Shown: positions 52,290 to 62,406 of the stretch, piece by piece
Layout: each line of letters opens with the position of its first letter
How positions within the stretch are numbered: the first letter of the stretch is position 1
Assembly: GCA_964016885.1 (NCBI GenBank)
Contig: OZ024744.1
Span: 29,744,949 to 29,808,948, forward strand
Length of the DNA: 64,000 nt
Reading direction: 5' to 3'
DNA from: Eledone cirrhosa
Lineage: Eukaryota > Mollusca > Cephalopoda > Octopoda > Eledonidae
The notes under the pieces: model-generated
The model's database searches: none
Told to the model about the DNA's origin: nothing
Seen by the model: only the letters and a program-made list of their open reading frames with translations
Made by a program: the position numbers and the translations under genes

Positions 52290-53573
52290 GGTATGTATAT
52301 CTATATGTATATGTATATGTGTGTGTTGTGTATGTGTATCTGTATGTATGTTTATGTGAGTATATATGTATATATGTGTATATATATGTATATATATATA
52401 TATATGTGTGTATATGTATATATATGTGTATGTGTATGTATATGTATATGTATGCGTATTAATTTTGATTTTTATTTGCATATAATTATATTATGCTATT
52501 GATGAAATACAATATCTGCTTTATGTATTGTATACCTAATTAACATATACTAATTAACGTATACTATTGAAATAAATATATAATTTTTAATTTAGTTAAC
52601 ATATAATTTATATGCTACTACCGATGTAATACTTTATTTTATTTTTATTTGGGTTTCTTTTCCCTATTACTAAATTCATCTCCTAATATTGATACCATAA
52701 CGTTATTAACTTTAATTTAGTTATAATGTAATTAATAATCTACTACTGTTTGACTTCATAATTCTGCTTCAAATATTATAAACCTAACAAATTTACACCT
52801 TGGAAATCAATATGTTGACTATCTTTGGTTTAGTTAACATATGATTAATGGTATACTTTTTTATTTTGAGATGCATAGATTTCGTATTTCCTAGCACTGA
52901 AAATATGTAAGAACATACATTGAATTAAGATACGGAAAATATTATATGTTTCTTGAAACATATATTTACTTTGATCCCCTTCTCCAAACCCCCCCTTTCC
53001 CCCATACTATTATCATCTGTTTTTGTAAGCGTATATGTATGAATATATGTGTAGGTGGGTGTCTATATAGGTTTTGGTATTTATTTCTAAATATAAAAAT
53101 ACATATATGAGCATGTAAATATGAATGTAAGATTGAGTGTGTATATATGATTGTACATACATATGTATGTATATATATGTATATATATGTATTATATATG
53201 TATGTGTATGTGAATGTGTGGTATGTATATGTGTATGTATATGTATATATGTGTATGTATGTGTATGCTTGTATATAGGAATATATATATGTGTATATAT
53301 GTATGTATATGTATATGCGTGTTTGTATGTATGTGTATATGGGTTCTGTATATATTTGTATGTCTCTCTATTTATATGTTTATCTTCGTATCTATGTGAT
53401 ATATGTGTGTGTGTGTGCACGTATGCATATGTATGTGTTTGTGTGTGTTTGTATGTGTGTGTGTATATATATGTGTATTTGCGCACACTCACATACACAT
53501 ATATATATATATATATGTGAGTGTGTATGTGTGTCTGTGTGTGTGTGTGTGTGTGTATGTGTATATATATATG

Positions 53574-53605
<32 letters not shown>

Positions 53606-53607
53606 GA

Positions 53608-53639
<32 letters not shown>

Positions 53640-53729
53640 GGTGTCTATGTGTGAATATATGTCTTTATTCGTATGTGTGTATTTATGTATGTATATATTT
53701 ATGTGTATGTATGTATGTGTATGTATGTA

Positions 53730-53790
<61 letters not shown>

Positions 53791-54081
53791 TATTCTTTAT
53801 TATTATTGTAATATAACTTATGTGTATATGTGTATAAGTGAGGTTGTGTATTATATATACTATGTGTATATATATGAGTAATGAAATATATATATATATA
53901 TATATATATGTGCATGTCTGTTTTTTATGTGTGTGTATATATATATGTGTATGTGTATATATATGTGTGTATATATATGTGTAAGTGTGTGTATGTGGAT
54001 ATATATATATATATATATATATATACTTGTGGGTGTTTGTATGTGTATTTATGGTGGTATGAGTGTGTGGATATATATGTT

Positions 54082-54116
<35 letters not shown>

Positions 54117-54123
54117 GAGTCTA

Positions 54124-54182
<59 letters not shown>

Positions 54183-54380
54183 ATGTGTGTATGTGTTGCG
54201 CGTGTGTGTGTGTGTATTTATATCTTTTTATATGTGTATGTGTATGTTCGTGTAAATGTATGTGTGTGTATGACTGTATAGGTATGTGTGTATGTATGTA
54301 TGTGTAGATATCTCTATGTGCGCGTACATGTATGTATGTGTATGTATATCTGTATGTGTATGTACATTATATTATATTTA
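52290..54380. repeat. TG/TA microsatellite region in the 3' part of the upstream copy
   Basis: Long stretches of (TG)n, (TA)n and GTGTAT/GTATAT repeats, interrupted at about 52460-53030 by ordinary AT-rich sequence. It is reproduced almost exactly in the downstream copy at about 58365-60450. Many spurious open frames made of Y, V, C and I residues arise here. Confidence 0.95.
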
Positions 54381-55282
54381 TTATATTTTATTGTTTTTAT
54401 TTTTTTATTTTTCTTAATTTATAGATACATTTATATTAGGCAGTCTGGTCTGACAATCTAATACTGACCCCTCCCCCCCCCTCCCACCTAATTTCTGTAT
54501 CTTGATCTTGAAAAATGTGTGTGCCAGTGTTTTATGTGAGTGACTTAATTTCTATTTGCTTATGATTTTATATCCACATATATAAATGTGAGTGGGGGAG
54601 TGTGTGTGTTTGTATGTTCGTGGTTATGTGTATATTTATGCATATACGCACATGTATGTGTGATTATACTGATATGTGTGAGTATGAAAAAAATATATTT
54701 ATATGCTTGACTCCATAAGTATCATTGCGTATCTTATCAGCGCATTAAGCTTACAGAGATATTAACCTTGAAATTTTGTGTTTGCATCCATCTTTTTAGT
54801 ATGCACATACAAATTATACACACATTATTGTAAAATATGTGTAAGGTTTTTACATGTATATACACACACCAAACTGCTTTTAACCCTTTGTGTTTTCATT
54901 GGTCAATTTTGAACTGATATTTTGAATTGTTGTTATTATCAATAAATATACTTCATTATTTCTGAAGACGGCGTATATATGAGTTAGGTATGTATATTTA
55001 ATCTTGATAATTTGTATAATTTTGTATAATTTTGTACATAGATCTGTTAAATATGCATACCAATTATAACACATATATACCCTAGAAACGATCGTTAAAT
55101 AGTGAACTTTTTTTGTTTAATATAAGGAATTGTTTGTTCATTATTTGTTTAATATTTTATCTTGACTCTGTATACCGTTTATCTTTCACCGAAAGTGGAT
55201 TTTCATTACATCTCTTCTTTCCATGATATCCGGAATACATTGAGTTCTTCATACGGATTGGACACTACCGTAAACTCTTGGT

Positions 55283-55296
55283 AGATTTATCTACAT
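55283..55296 (+). other. Terminal hairpin of the Penelope-like element (upstream copy)
   Basis: GTAGAT-TT-ATCTAC is a perfect 6-bp stem with a 2-base loop, ending at or next to the 3' terminus of the element. It is repeated at the 3' end of the downstream copy (61354-61367). Confidence 0.6.
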
Positions 55297-55451
55297 AATT
55301 TTGCTCCTATTTTCACGGAAATATTCGTATTTTTGTACTGTATGTGTGTATTAATTTTATATTTATGTATAAACATATATATATATGTATGATTTTGTAA
55401 ACCCATATACATTTAGTTGAGCTCTTTCAATTGTCCATCATCCATATCACA

Positions 55452-57893
55452 ATGGAAAAACAATATTTAGGAACCTCCTTAAAAAACATACCAATACCTT
55501 CTAAGGACGACTTCTTACTCCTTATGATTCAGAAAACTAATAATTTTATCAGAAGGGTTAGATGGAGAGCCTACCACTTCGATAGGAAATCTAAACAAGC
55601 AGATCGGAAATATATGTATGATTTCAACACTTACAAGAATCCACCACACAACTTTTTACTTGAAGACTTCGAGAAAGACCTTTTTAATTTAATTAAACAC
55701 CTCAAATTTAAAAAGTATAAATCCGTCTTTCAAAAGGACCTTGATTCTACCCTATTGGACCTAAAAAAGTCTAAAAAAATCCATGTCCACTCGGACAAAA
55801 CTGGTAACTTGTATCATATGGATATTGAACATTATAATGAGTTCATATATAAAGAACTCAGAAAAAATTATAAAAAATCTAATAATGTGTCACTCACCAA
55901 CATCAACAACAAAACACACAACATAGTAAAAAAACTAAATATTGAAGATAGAACTGAACCTTTGGCATTGAAAAGACCACACTTCAACCTGAAAGATCAC
56001 AAATCTAACTTTAACTCTAATCCTTCTATTAGACTTATATGTCCCTCCAAATCAGATATTGGAATAATTAGCAAAAAAATTTTAGATAGAGTCATCCCAC
56101 AATTAAGAAAATACGTTATTTTACCACTCTGGGAAAACACCTCCCAGGTAATTAATTGGTTTAAAAATATTAGGTGTAAATCTTCTGCTTCTTTCCTACA
56201 ATTTGATATAGATAATTACTATTCTTCTATATCACCCATACTCCTGAACAAAGCATTAATATTTGCTAAAAATAGATCTAATTTAACTTCGGATGACATT
56301 AACATTATTACACATGCTAGACAAACACTTATTGAATTTCAGAATGAATACTGGACCAGAAACACATACAGTAATCTTTTTGATATTACTATGGGTTCAA
56401 GCGATTCCGCCCAAATTACTGATCTTGTGGGCCTCTTTCTCCTTTTCAACATAAATGCCTCTTTTCCCCACCTCAAAGGTGGTTTATATCGTGATGACTG
56501 TCTTCTTCTTTCTAACAACCTTAGCCTTTCAGAAATCGAAAAAAACAAAAAGCATATTAGAACTTTCCTTAAAGACTATTATAATCTTAATATTACTTTT
56601 GAAAAAACAAGTAAAGTAGTAAATTTCCTAGATATAACTTTAGATTTAGCTACGGGTATATACCAACCTTACCATAAACCTAACCAAAACTTACATTACA
56701 TACACTCACAATCTAATCACCCTAAATCTATCCTTAAAAACCTTGCATATAATATATCACTTAGAATTTCTAACCTTTCTTCTAACCAAGATGTATTTGA
56801 TAAAAATGCGACCTTTTATAATGAAGCTCTAGATAGAAGTGGCCACAAAAATAGATTAGAGTATATACCTTCTACTAAAAATACTGAAAGCATACAGCAT
56901 AATATTACCAACAAACACCAAATGAAAAGTACACACCTAAATGCCACCCACAGTATACCCCAAAATACTAAATCTTCTAATATAAAGTATAGTAACCCTC
57001 AAAAAACTACTCATCATACAACTATAATAAATATTAATAATAAAACTCCTAATAAAAAAGATAAAACACCTAAATCTACAAATATAACTAAAAATAGTTG
57101 TGGTGAGATCATTAACATTAATCCTCCTAGTAAAAATCATGATACAACATATAAAAATAATAAAAATAATAAACAACATAGAAACCGTAATAGACGAGTT
57201 ACTTGGTATAATGCTCCTTTTAATTTACAAGTTAAGGATAATATTGCTAAAAAATTTTTTTATATCCTTGAGAAAAACTTCCCGCCAAACCACAAATACC
57301 ATCAAATCTTAAATAGGTCTACAGTTAAATTCTCATACTCTACAACAAATAACATAAAACAAAATATAAGTGCATATAATGCATATAAATGTAAGAAAAC
57401 CATAAGTATACCACCAGTACATCAAATTAACAATAATATCTCCTCAAATACAGAATTAACGAAAGGATGTAACTGTAGAAACAAAACAAACTGCCCATTA
57501 AAAGGGAATTGTCTTGTTAACAACATAGTCTATAAATGTAATGTTAAAACTAAAGATTCTATTTGCTCATATATAGGAGCTACCTCTAACAATTTTAAGA
57601 CAAGGTATAATACCCACAAACATAGCTTTAAAAATGCCGCACTGGCTAATACAACATCTCTAGCAGAAAAAATCAATAGTTATAAAAATAAAAATATAAA
57701 ATATGATTTGACCTGGAGTGTGCTCAAAAGAGCCACCCCTTATCAAAATAATAGAAAGGAATGTAGATTATGTTCCCAAGAACTATTTGAAATAATGAGG
57801 TCTAGGGATATCTTATTAAATAAAAGACAGGAATTAATTATATCGTGTAATCATAAACTAAAAAAAACATTTAAATATTATAAACCTAATTAA
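55452..57893 (+). CDS. Penelope-like reverse transcriptase with C-terminal GIY-YIG endonuclease
   Basis: A retrotransposon polyprotein of 813 residues that should copy the element RNA and nick target DNA. I start at the first ATG (MEKQYLG); a seven-codon upstream extension opens with TTG and is unlikely to be used. Residues about 171-350 hold the reverse transcriptase core: LKRPHFNLKDHK, motif A FDID (D252, D254), MGSSDSAQ (314-321) and the catalytic YRDD (346-349). The thumb region follows with FLDI (392-395) and KPNQNLHYIH...SNHP (409-424). An Asn/Lys-rich linker precedes VTWYNAPF, a segment seen in related mollusc and cnidarian elements. The endonuclease begins with a C-x-C-x5-C-x5-C cluster (C673, C675, C681, C687), then IVY (692-694), YIG (707-709), R718, H722/H724, C771-x2-C774, E777/E780 and N790. 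All expected catalytic positions look intact. The YRDD-type family assignment is from memory. Confidence 0.93.
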   Translation: MEKQYLGTSLKNIPIPSKDDFLLLMIQKTNNFIRRVRWRAYHFDRKSKQADRKYMYDFNTYKNPPHNFLLEDFEKDLFNLIKHLKFKKYKSVFQKDLDSTLLDLKKSKKIHVHSDKTGNLYHMDIEHYNEFIYKELRKNYKKSNNVSLTNINNKTHNIVKKLNIEDRTEPLALKRPHFNLKDHKSNFNSNPSIRLICPSKSDIGIISKKILDRVIPQLRKYVILPLWENTSQVINWFKNIRCKSSASFLQFDIDNYYSSISPILLNKALIFAKNRSNLTSDDINIITHARQTLIEFQNEYWTRNTYSNLFDITMGSSDSAQITDLVGLFLLFNINASFPHLKGGLYRDDCLLLSNNLSLSEIEKNKKHIRTFLKDYYNLNITFEKTSKVVNFLDITLDLATGIYQPYHKPNQNLHYIHSQSNHPKSILKNLAYNISLRISNLSSNQDVFDKNATFYNEALDRSGHKNRLEYIPSTKNTESIQHNITNKHQMKSTHLNATHSIPQNTKSSNIKYSNPQKTTHHTTIININNKTPNKKDKTPKSTNITKNSCGEIININPPSKNHDTTYKNNKNNKQHRNRNRRVTWYNAPFNLQVKDNIAKKFFYILEKNFPPNHKYHQILNRSTVKFSYSTTNNIKQNISAYNAYKCKKTISIPPVHQINNNISSNTELTKGCNCRNKTNCPLKGNCLVNNIVYKCNVKTKDSICSYIGATSNNFKTRYNTHKHSFKNAALANTTSLAEKINSYKNKNIKYDLTWSVLKRATPYQNNRKECRLCSQELFEIMRSRDILLNKRQELIISCNHKLKKTFKYYKPN

Positions 57894-59648
57894 TAACATT
57901 ATTCTAGAATTTAATTTAATTTAAATGTTAGTTAACCTGTAAATTTAATTTAATTAATATTTTATTACAGATGAGAAAATATTATGTAATCATAAATTTT
58001 GAAAAACCTTTAAATATTACTAATATATACTCAGTAATTTAATTTATAGATTAATTTTAATTTATTTTAACCTTTTATTATAATTTTTTTTTATTATAAT
58101 TCTTTTACAGATAAAATATAACAAAATAATATCATGTATCCAATGACGGAGAAAGAATTTTTAGTATTATAGACCTAATTAATATACATTTTGGAAATAT
58201 ATTTATTATTTGGTTTTAGTTTTAATCAACCTAAAACTTTAATTTTAATTTGCTTAAAATTAGTATCCTTGTACAGACGAATTGCAGAATGTCATGTAAT
58301 CATAGAATGGGATGTGTTTTGGATATATACCTAGTTAATATATTCTGTGCAATTTTTTGAAAAAGGTATGTATATCTATATGTATATGTATATGTGTGTG
58401 TTGTGTATGTGTATCTGTATGTATGTTTATGTGAGTATATATGTATATATGTGTATATATATGTATATATATATATATATGTGTGTATATGTATATATAT
58501 GTGTATGTGTATGTATATGTATATGTATGCGTATTAATTTTGATTTTTATTTGCATATAATTATATTATGCTATTGATGAAATACAATATCTGCTTTATG
58601 TATTGTATACCTAATTAACATATACTAATTAACGTATACTATTGAAATAAATATATAATTTTTAATTTAGTTAACATATAATTTATATGCTACTACCGAT
58701 GTAATACTTTATTTTATTTTTATTTGGGTTTCTTTTCCCTATTACTAAATTCATCTCCTAATATTGATACCATAACGTTATTAACTTTAATTTAGTTATA
58801 ATGTAATTAATAATCTACTACTGTTTGACTTCATAATTCTGCTTCAAATATTATAAACCTAACAAATTTACACCTTGGAAATCAATATGTTGACTATCTT
58901 TGGTTTAGTTAACATATGATTAATGGTATACTTTTTTATTTTGAGATGCATAGATTTCGTATTTCCTAGCACTGAAAATATGTAAGAACATACATTGAAT
59001 TAAGATACGGAAAATATTATATGTTTCTTGAAACATATATTTACTTTGATCCCCTTCTCCAAACCCCCCCTTTCCCCCATACTATTATCATCTGTTTTTG
59101 TAAGCGTATATGTATGAATATATGTGTAGGTGGGTGTCTATATAGGTTTTGGTATTTATTTCTAAATATAAAAATACATATATGAGCATGTAAATATGAA
59201 TGTAAGATTGAGTGTGTATATATGATTGTACATACATATGTATGTATATATATGTATATATATGTATTATATATGTATGTGTATGTGAATGTGTGGTATG
59301 TATATGTGTATGTATATGTATATATGTGTATGTATGTGTATGCTTGTATATAGGAATATATATATGTGTATATATGTATGTATATGTATATGCGTGTTTG
59401 TATGTATGTGTATATGGGTTCTGTATATATTTGTATGTCTCTCTATTTATATGTTTATCTTCGTATCTATGTGATATATGTGTGTGTGTGTGCACGTATG
59501 CATATGTATGTGTTTGTGTGTGTTTGTATGTGTGTGTGTATATATATGTGTATTTGCGCACACTCACATACACATATATATATATATATATGTGAGTGTG
59601 TATGTGTGTCTGTGTGTGTGTGTGTGTGTGTATGTGTATATATATATG

Positions 59649-59680
<32 letters not shown>

Positions 59681-59682
59681 GA

Positions 59683-59714
<32 letters not shown>

Positions 59715-59804
59715 GGTGTCTATGTGTGAATATATGTCTTTATTCGTATGTGTGTATTTATGTATGTATATATTTATGTGTATGTATGTATGTGTATGTA
59801 TGTA

Positions 59805-59859
<55 letters not shown>

Positions 59860-60154
59860 ATATTATTCTTTATTATTATTGTAATATAACTTATGTGTAT
59901 ATGTGTATAAGTGAGGTTGTGTATTATATATACTATGTGTATATATATGAGTAATGAAATATATATATATATATATATATATGTGCATGTCTGTTTTTTA
60001 TGTGTGTGTATATATATATGTGTATGTGTATATATATGTGTGTATATATATGTGTAAGTGTGTGTATGTGGATATATATATATATATATATATATATACT
60101 TGTGGGTGTTTGTATGTGTATTTATGGTGGTATGAGTGTGTGGATATATATGTT

Positions 60155-60189
<35 letters not shown>

Positions 60190-60196
60190 GAGTCTA

Positions 60197-60253
<57 letters not shown>

Positions 60254-61363
60254 ATGTGTGTATGTGTTGCGCGTGTGTGTGTGTGTATTTATATCTTTTT
60301 ATATGTGTATGTGTATGTTCGTGTAAATGTATGTGTGTGTATGACTGTATAGGTATGTGTGTATGTATGTATGTGTAGATATCTCTATGTGCGCGTACAT
60401 GTATGTATGTGTATGTATATCTGTATGTGTATGTACATTATATTATATTTATTATATTTTATTGTTTTTATTTTTTTATTTTTCTTAATTTATAGATACA
60501 TTTATATTAGGCAGTCTGGTCTGACAATCTAATACTGACCCCTCCCCCCCCCCTCCCACCTAATTTCTGTATCTTGATCTTGAAAAATGTGTGTGCCAGT
60601 GTTTTATGTGAGTGACTTAATTTCTATTTGCTTATGATTTTATATCCACATATATAAATGTGAGTGGGGGAGTGTGTGTGTTTGTATGTTCGTGGTTATG
60701 TGTATATTTATGCATATACGCACATGTATGTGTGATTATACTGATATGTGTGAGTATGAAAAAAATATATTTATATGCTTGACTCCATAAGTATCATTGC
60801 GTATCTTATCAGCGCATTAAGCTTACAGAGATATTAACCTTGAAATTTTGTGTTTGCATCCATCTTTTTAGTATGCACATACAAATTATACACACATTAT
60901 TGTAAAATATGTGTAAGGTTTTTACATGTATATACACACACCAAACTGCTTTTAACCCTTTGTGTTTTCATTGGTCAATTTTGAACTGATATTTTGAATT
61001 GTTGTTATTATCAATAAATATACTTCATTATTTCTGAAGACGGCGTATATATGAGTTAGGTATGTATATTTAATCTTGATAATTTGTATAATTTTGTATA
61101 ATTTTGTACATAGATCTGTTAAATATGCATACCAATTATAACACATATATACCCTAGAAACGATCGTTAAATAGTGAACTTTTTTTGTTTAATATAAGGA
61201 ATTGTTTGTTCATTATTTGTTTAATATTTTATCTTGACTCTGTATACCGTTTATCTTTCACCGAAAGTGGATTTTCATTACATCTCTTCTTTCCATGATA
61301 TCCGGAATACATTGAGTTCTTCATACGGATTGGACACTACCGTAAACTCTTGGTAGATTTATC

Positions 61364-61368
<5 letters not shown>
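57894..61368 (+). other. 3' non-coding region of the full-length Penelope-like copy
   Basis: After the TAA at 57891-57893 come about 3.5 kb without coding sequence. The first ~470 bp are AT-rich with three loosely repeated blocks; two contain TTACAG or GTACAG and ATGTAATCAT-like strings (near 57965, 58110 and 58273), suggesting old internal tandem duplication. About 2 kb of TG/TA repeats follow (58365-60450), then a poly-C run near 60545, AT-rich sequence, and a terminal hairpin at 61354-61367. No additional ORF is credible. Confidence 0.8.
58365..60450. repeat. TG/TA microsatellite region in the downstream copy
   Basis: Counterpart of 52290-54380 at an offset of about 6,073 bp, with only small differences in run length (for example the TA run near 59840-59862 is shorter than at 53766-53790). 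This shows the repeats travelled with the element and were not gained after insertion. Confidence 0.95.

Positions 61369-61439
<71 letters not shown>
61367..61439. repeat. (TA)n microsatellite at the right edge of the Penelope pair
   Basis: About 36 TA units directly abut the 3' end of the element. With the TA-rich sequence at 49808-49880 on the other side, it indicates insertion into a TA microsatellite. Confidence 0.95.
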
Positions 61440-61441
<2 letters not shown>

Positions 61442-61818
61442 TATGTACACGTACATACATATATGTATACAGGCGTACATTAGTATGTATATATATATAT
61501 ATACATACATGCACACATATATATATGTACGTATGGATTCACCGAACATTTATTATAATGCTCGGTGTGTTTGTAAACAAACATCCCGTATTAATCGGTA
61601 GTGTCTAGCAACCATCGTTGCTCGTTTGTTCAACACTGACAAAGGAACACTGTACTAGTTTCAAGCTTATGTTTGTACATATAATTAACCTCCTATTCAA
61701 CTGAACAATCATATAGATACATGGATATTAATGTAAACAATAGTTTCGTATTTACAGGTGGAATGGATGCGACATAGAGTACAAGAGAATTGTACAATAA
61801 TTAAAATTAAAAATTAAA
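61440..61818. other. No gene seen
   Basis: GTAC/CATA-rich microsatellite-like sequence to about 61530, then AT-rich sequence without coding signal. An (ATTAAAA)n stretch at about 61798-61825 leads into the hairpin element. Confidence 0.5.
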
Positions 61819-62067
61819 AATTAAAAAGGTACAGAGAGGAATACAAGCGACAGAGATTATAAGGGAATAGTATAACAATAAAAGAGGCATTAAGGTAGAA
61901 ATTTACTCGTAAAACGAGGACATTAGCAGTACAAACGTAAAGAGAGTGTATATGTACTGCTAGTGTCCTCGTTTTACGAGTAACATTCTACCTTAATGCC
62001 TCTTTTATTGTTATACTATTCCCTTATAATCTCTGTCGCTTGTATTCCACTCTGTACCTTTTTAATT
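61819..62067. mobile_element. 249-bp hairpin: 114-bp inverted repeats, 21-bp loop
   Basis: Left arm 61819-61932 and right arm 61954-62067 are reverse complements with four mismatches by eye (about 96%). The arms run from AATTAAAAAGGTACAGAG to GGACATTAGCAGTAC. The loop is 61933-61953. No ORF is present. Such structures are typical of small foldback or MITE-type elements; a transcript would form a long double-stranded RNA and could be processed by Dicer. I cannot tell which applies. Confidence 0.85.
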
Positions 62068-62156
62068 TTATATATTTTATATATATATACGTGTGATATT
62101 GACGGACATAAGAAAGATTACTCAATACCGGAGTAGAGTTGAAATATTCTTTATTA

Positions 62157-62290
62157 TTGATAAGTAGAAAGAGAGAGAAAGAGAGAAAGGGAGAGAGAGA
62201 TAGATAGATATAGATAGAGAGAGAGAGAGAGGGAGAGAGAGAGAGGGGGAGTGAGTGAGAGAGAGAGAGGGAGAGAAAGATAGAGAGTGA
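62157..62290 (+). repeat. Purine-rich (GA)n tract
   Basis: Almost pure A/G sequence, mostly GAGA with GATA and GGGAGA interruptions. It leads directly into the inverted wing of the 15-bp minisatellite. Open frames on either strand (leucine/serine-rich on the minus strand) are artefacts. Confidence 0.95.
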
Positions 62291-62358
62291 GAGTCACTCC
62301 AGGTAGAACCACTCCGGGCAGAGTCACTCCAGGTAGAGTCACTCCGAGTAGAGCTGCT
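62291..62358 (-). repeat. Inverted wing of the 15-bp minisatellite
   Basis: Four to five units read AGTCACTCCAGGTAG, the reverse complement of the unit that fills 62407-64000. GTAGAGCTGCT at 62348-62358 is the exact reverse complement of AGCAGCTCTAC at 62407-62417. The array therefore changes direction across a 48-bp non-repetitive spacer (62359-62406). Confidence 0.9.
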
Positions 62359-62406
62359 ACTTGGACATGTGGTTATCGGAACTGTGATCTCACAATTCGG
62401 AGAAGA

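Larger units (their letters stand above)
49881..55296 (+). mobile_element. Penelope-like element, upstream copy, 5'-truncated
   Basis: From TGAACCTTTGGCATTG at 49881 to CTACAT at 55296 the sequence is nearly identical to 55955-61368, with a constant offset of 6,072-6,075 bp. It lacks the 5' region and the first ~167 codons of the ORF. The 3' end is fused directly to the 5' end of the next copy, without intervening sequence. A 5'-truncated copy in front of a complete one is a known hallmark of Penelope insertions, where the shared part acts as a pseudo-LTR. Length differences between copies are confined to homopolymer and TA tracts plus one base in the ORF. Confidence 0.93.
55297..61368 (+). 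mobile_element. Penelope-like element, downstream copy, full length (~6.07 kb)
   Basis: Begins directly after the 3' end of the upstream copy, with a ~155-bp leader (55297-55451) and then a complete ORF (55452-57893). About 3.5 kb of 3' non-coding sequence runs to CTACAT at 61368, where a (TA)n tract starts. The leader and first part of the ORF (55297-55954) occur once in the window. Intact ORF, head-to-tail partner and near-identity of the shared parts point to a recent insertion. Confidence 0.93.

Noticed and set aside
52260..54310. Open frames rich in Y, V, C, I or H, T within TG/TA tracts (also 58335-60380).
   Set aside because: They are translations of dinucleotide and hexanucleotide repeats and appear on both strands.
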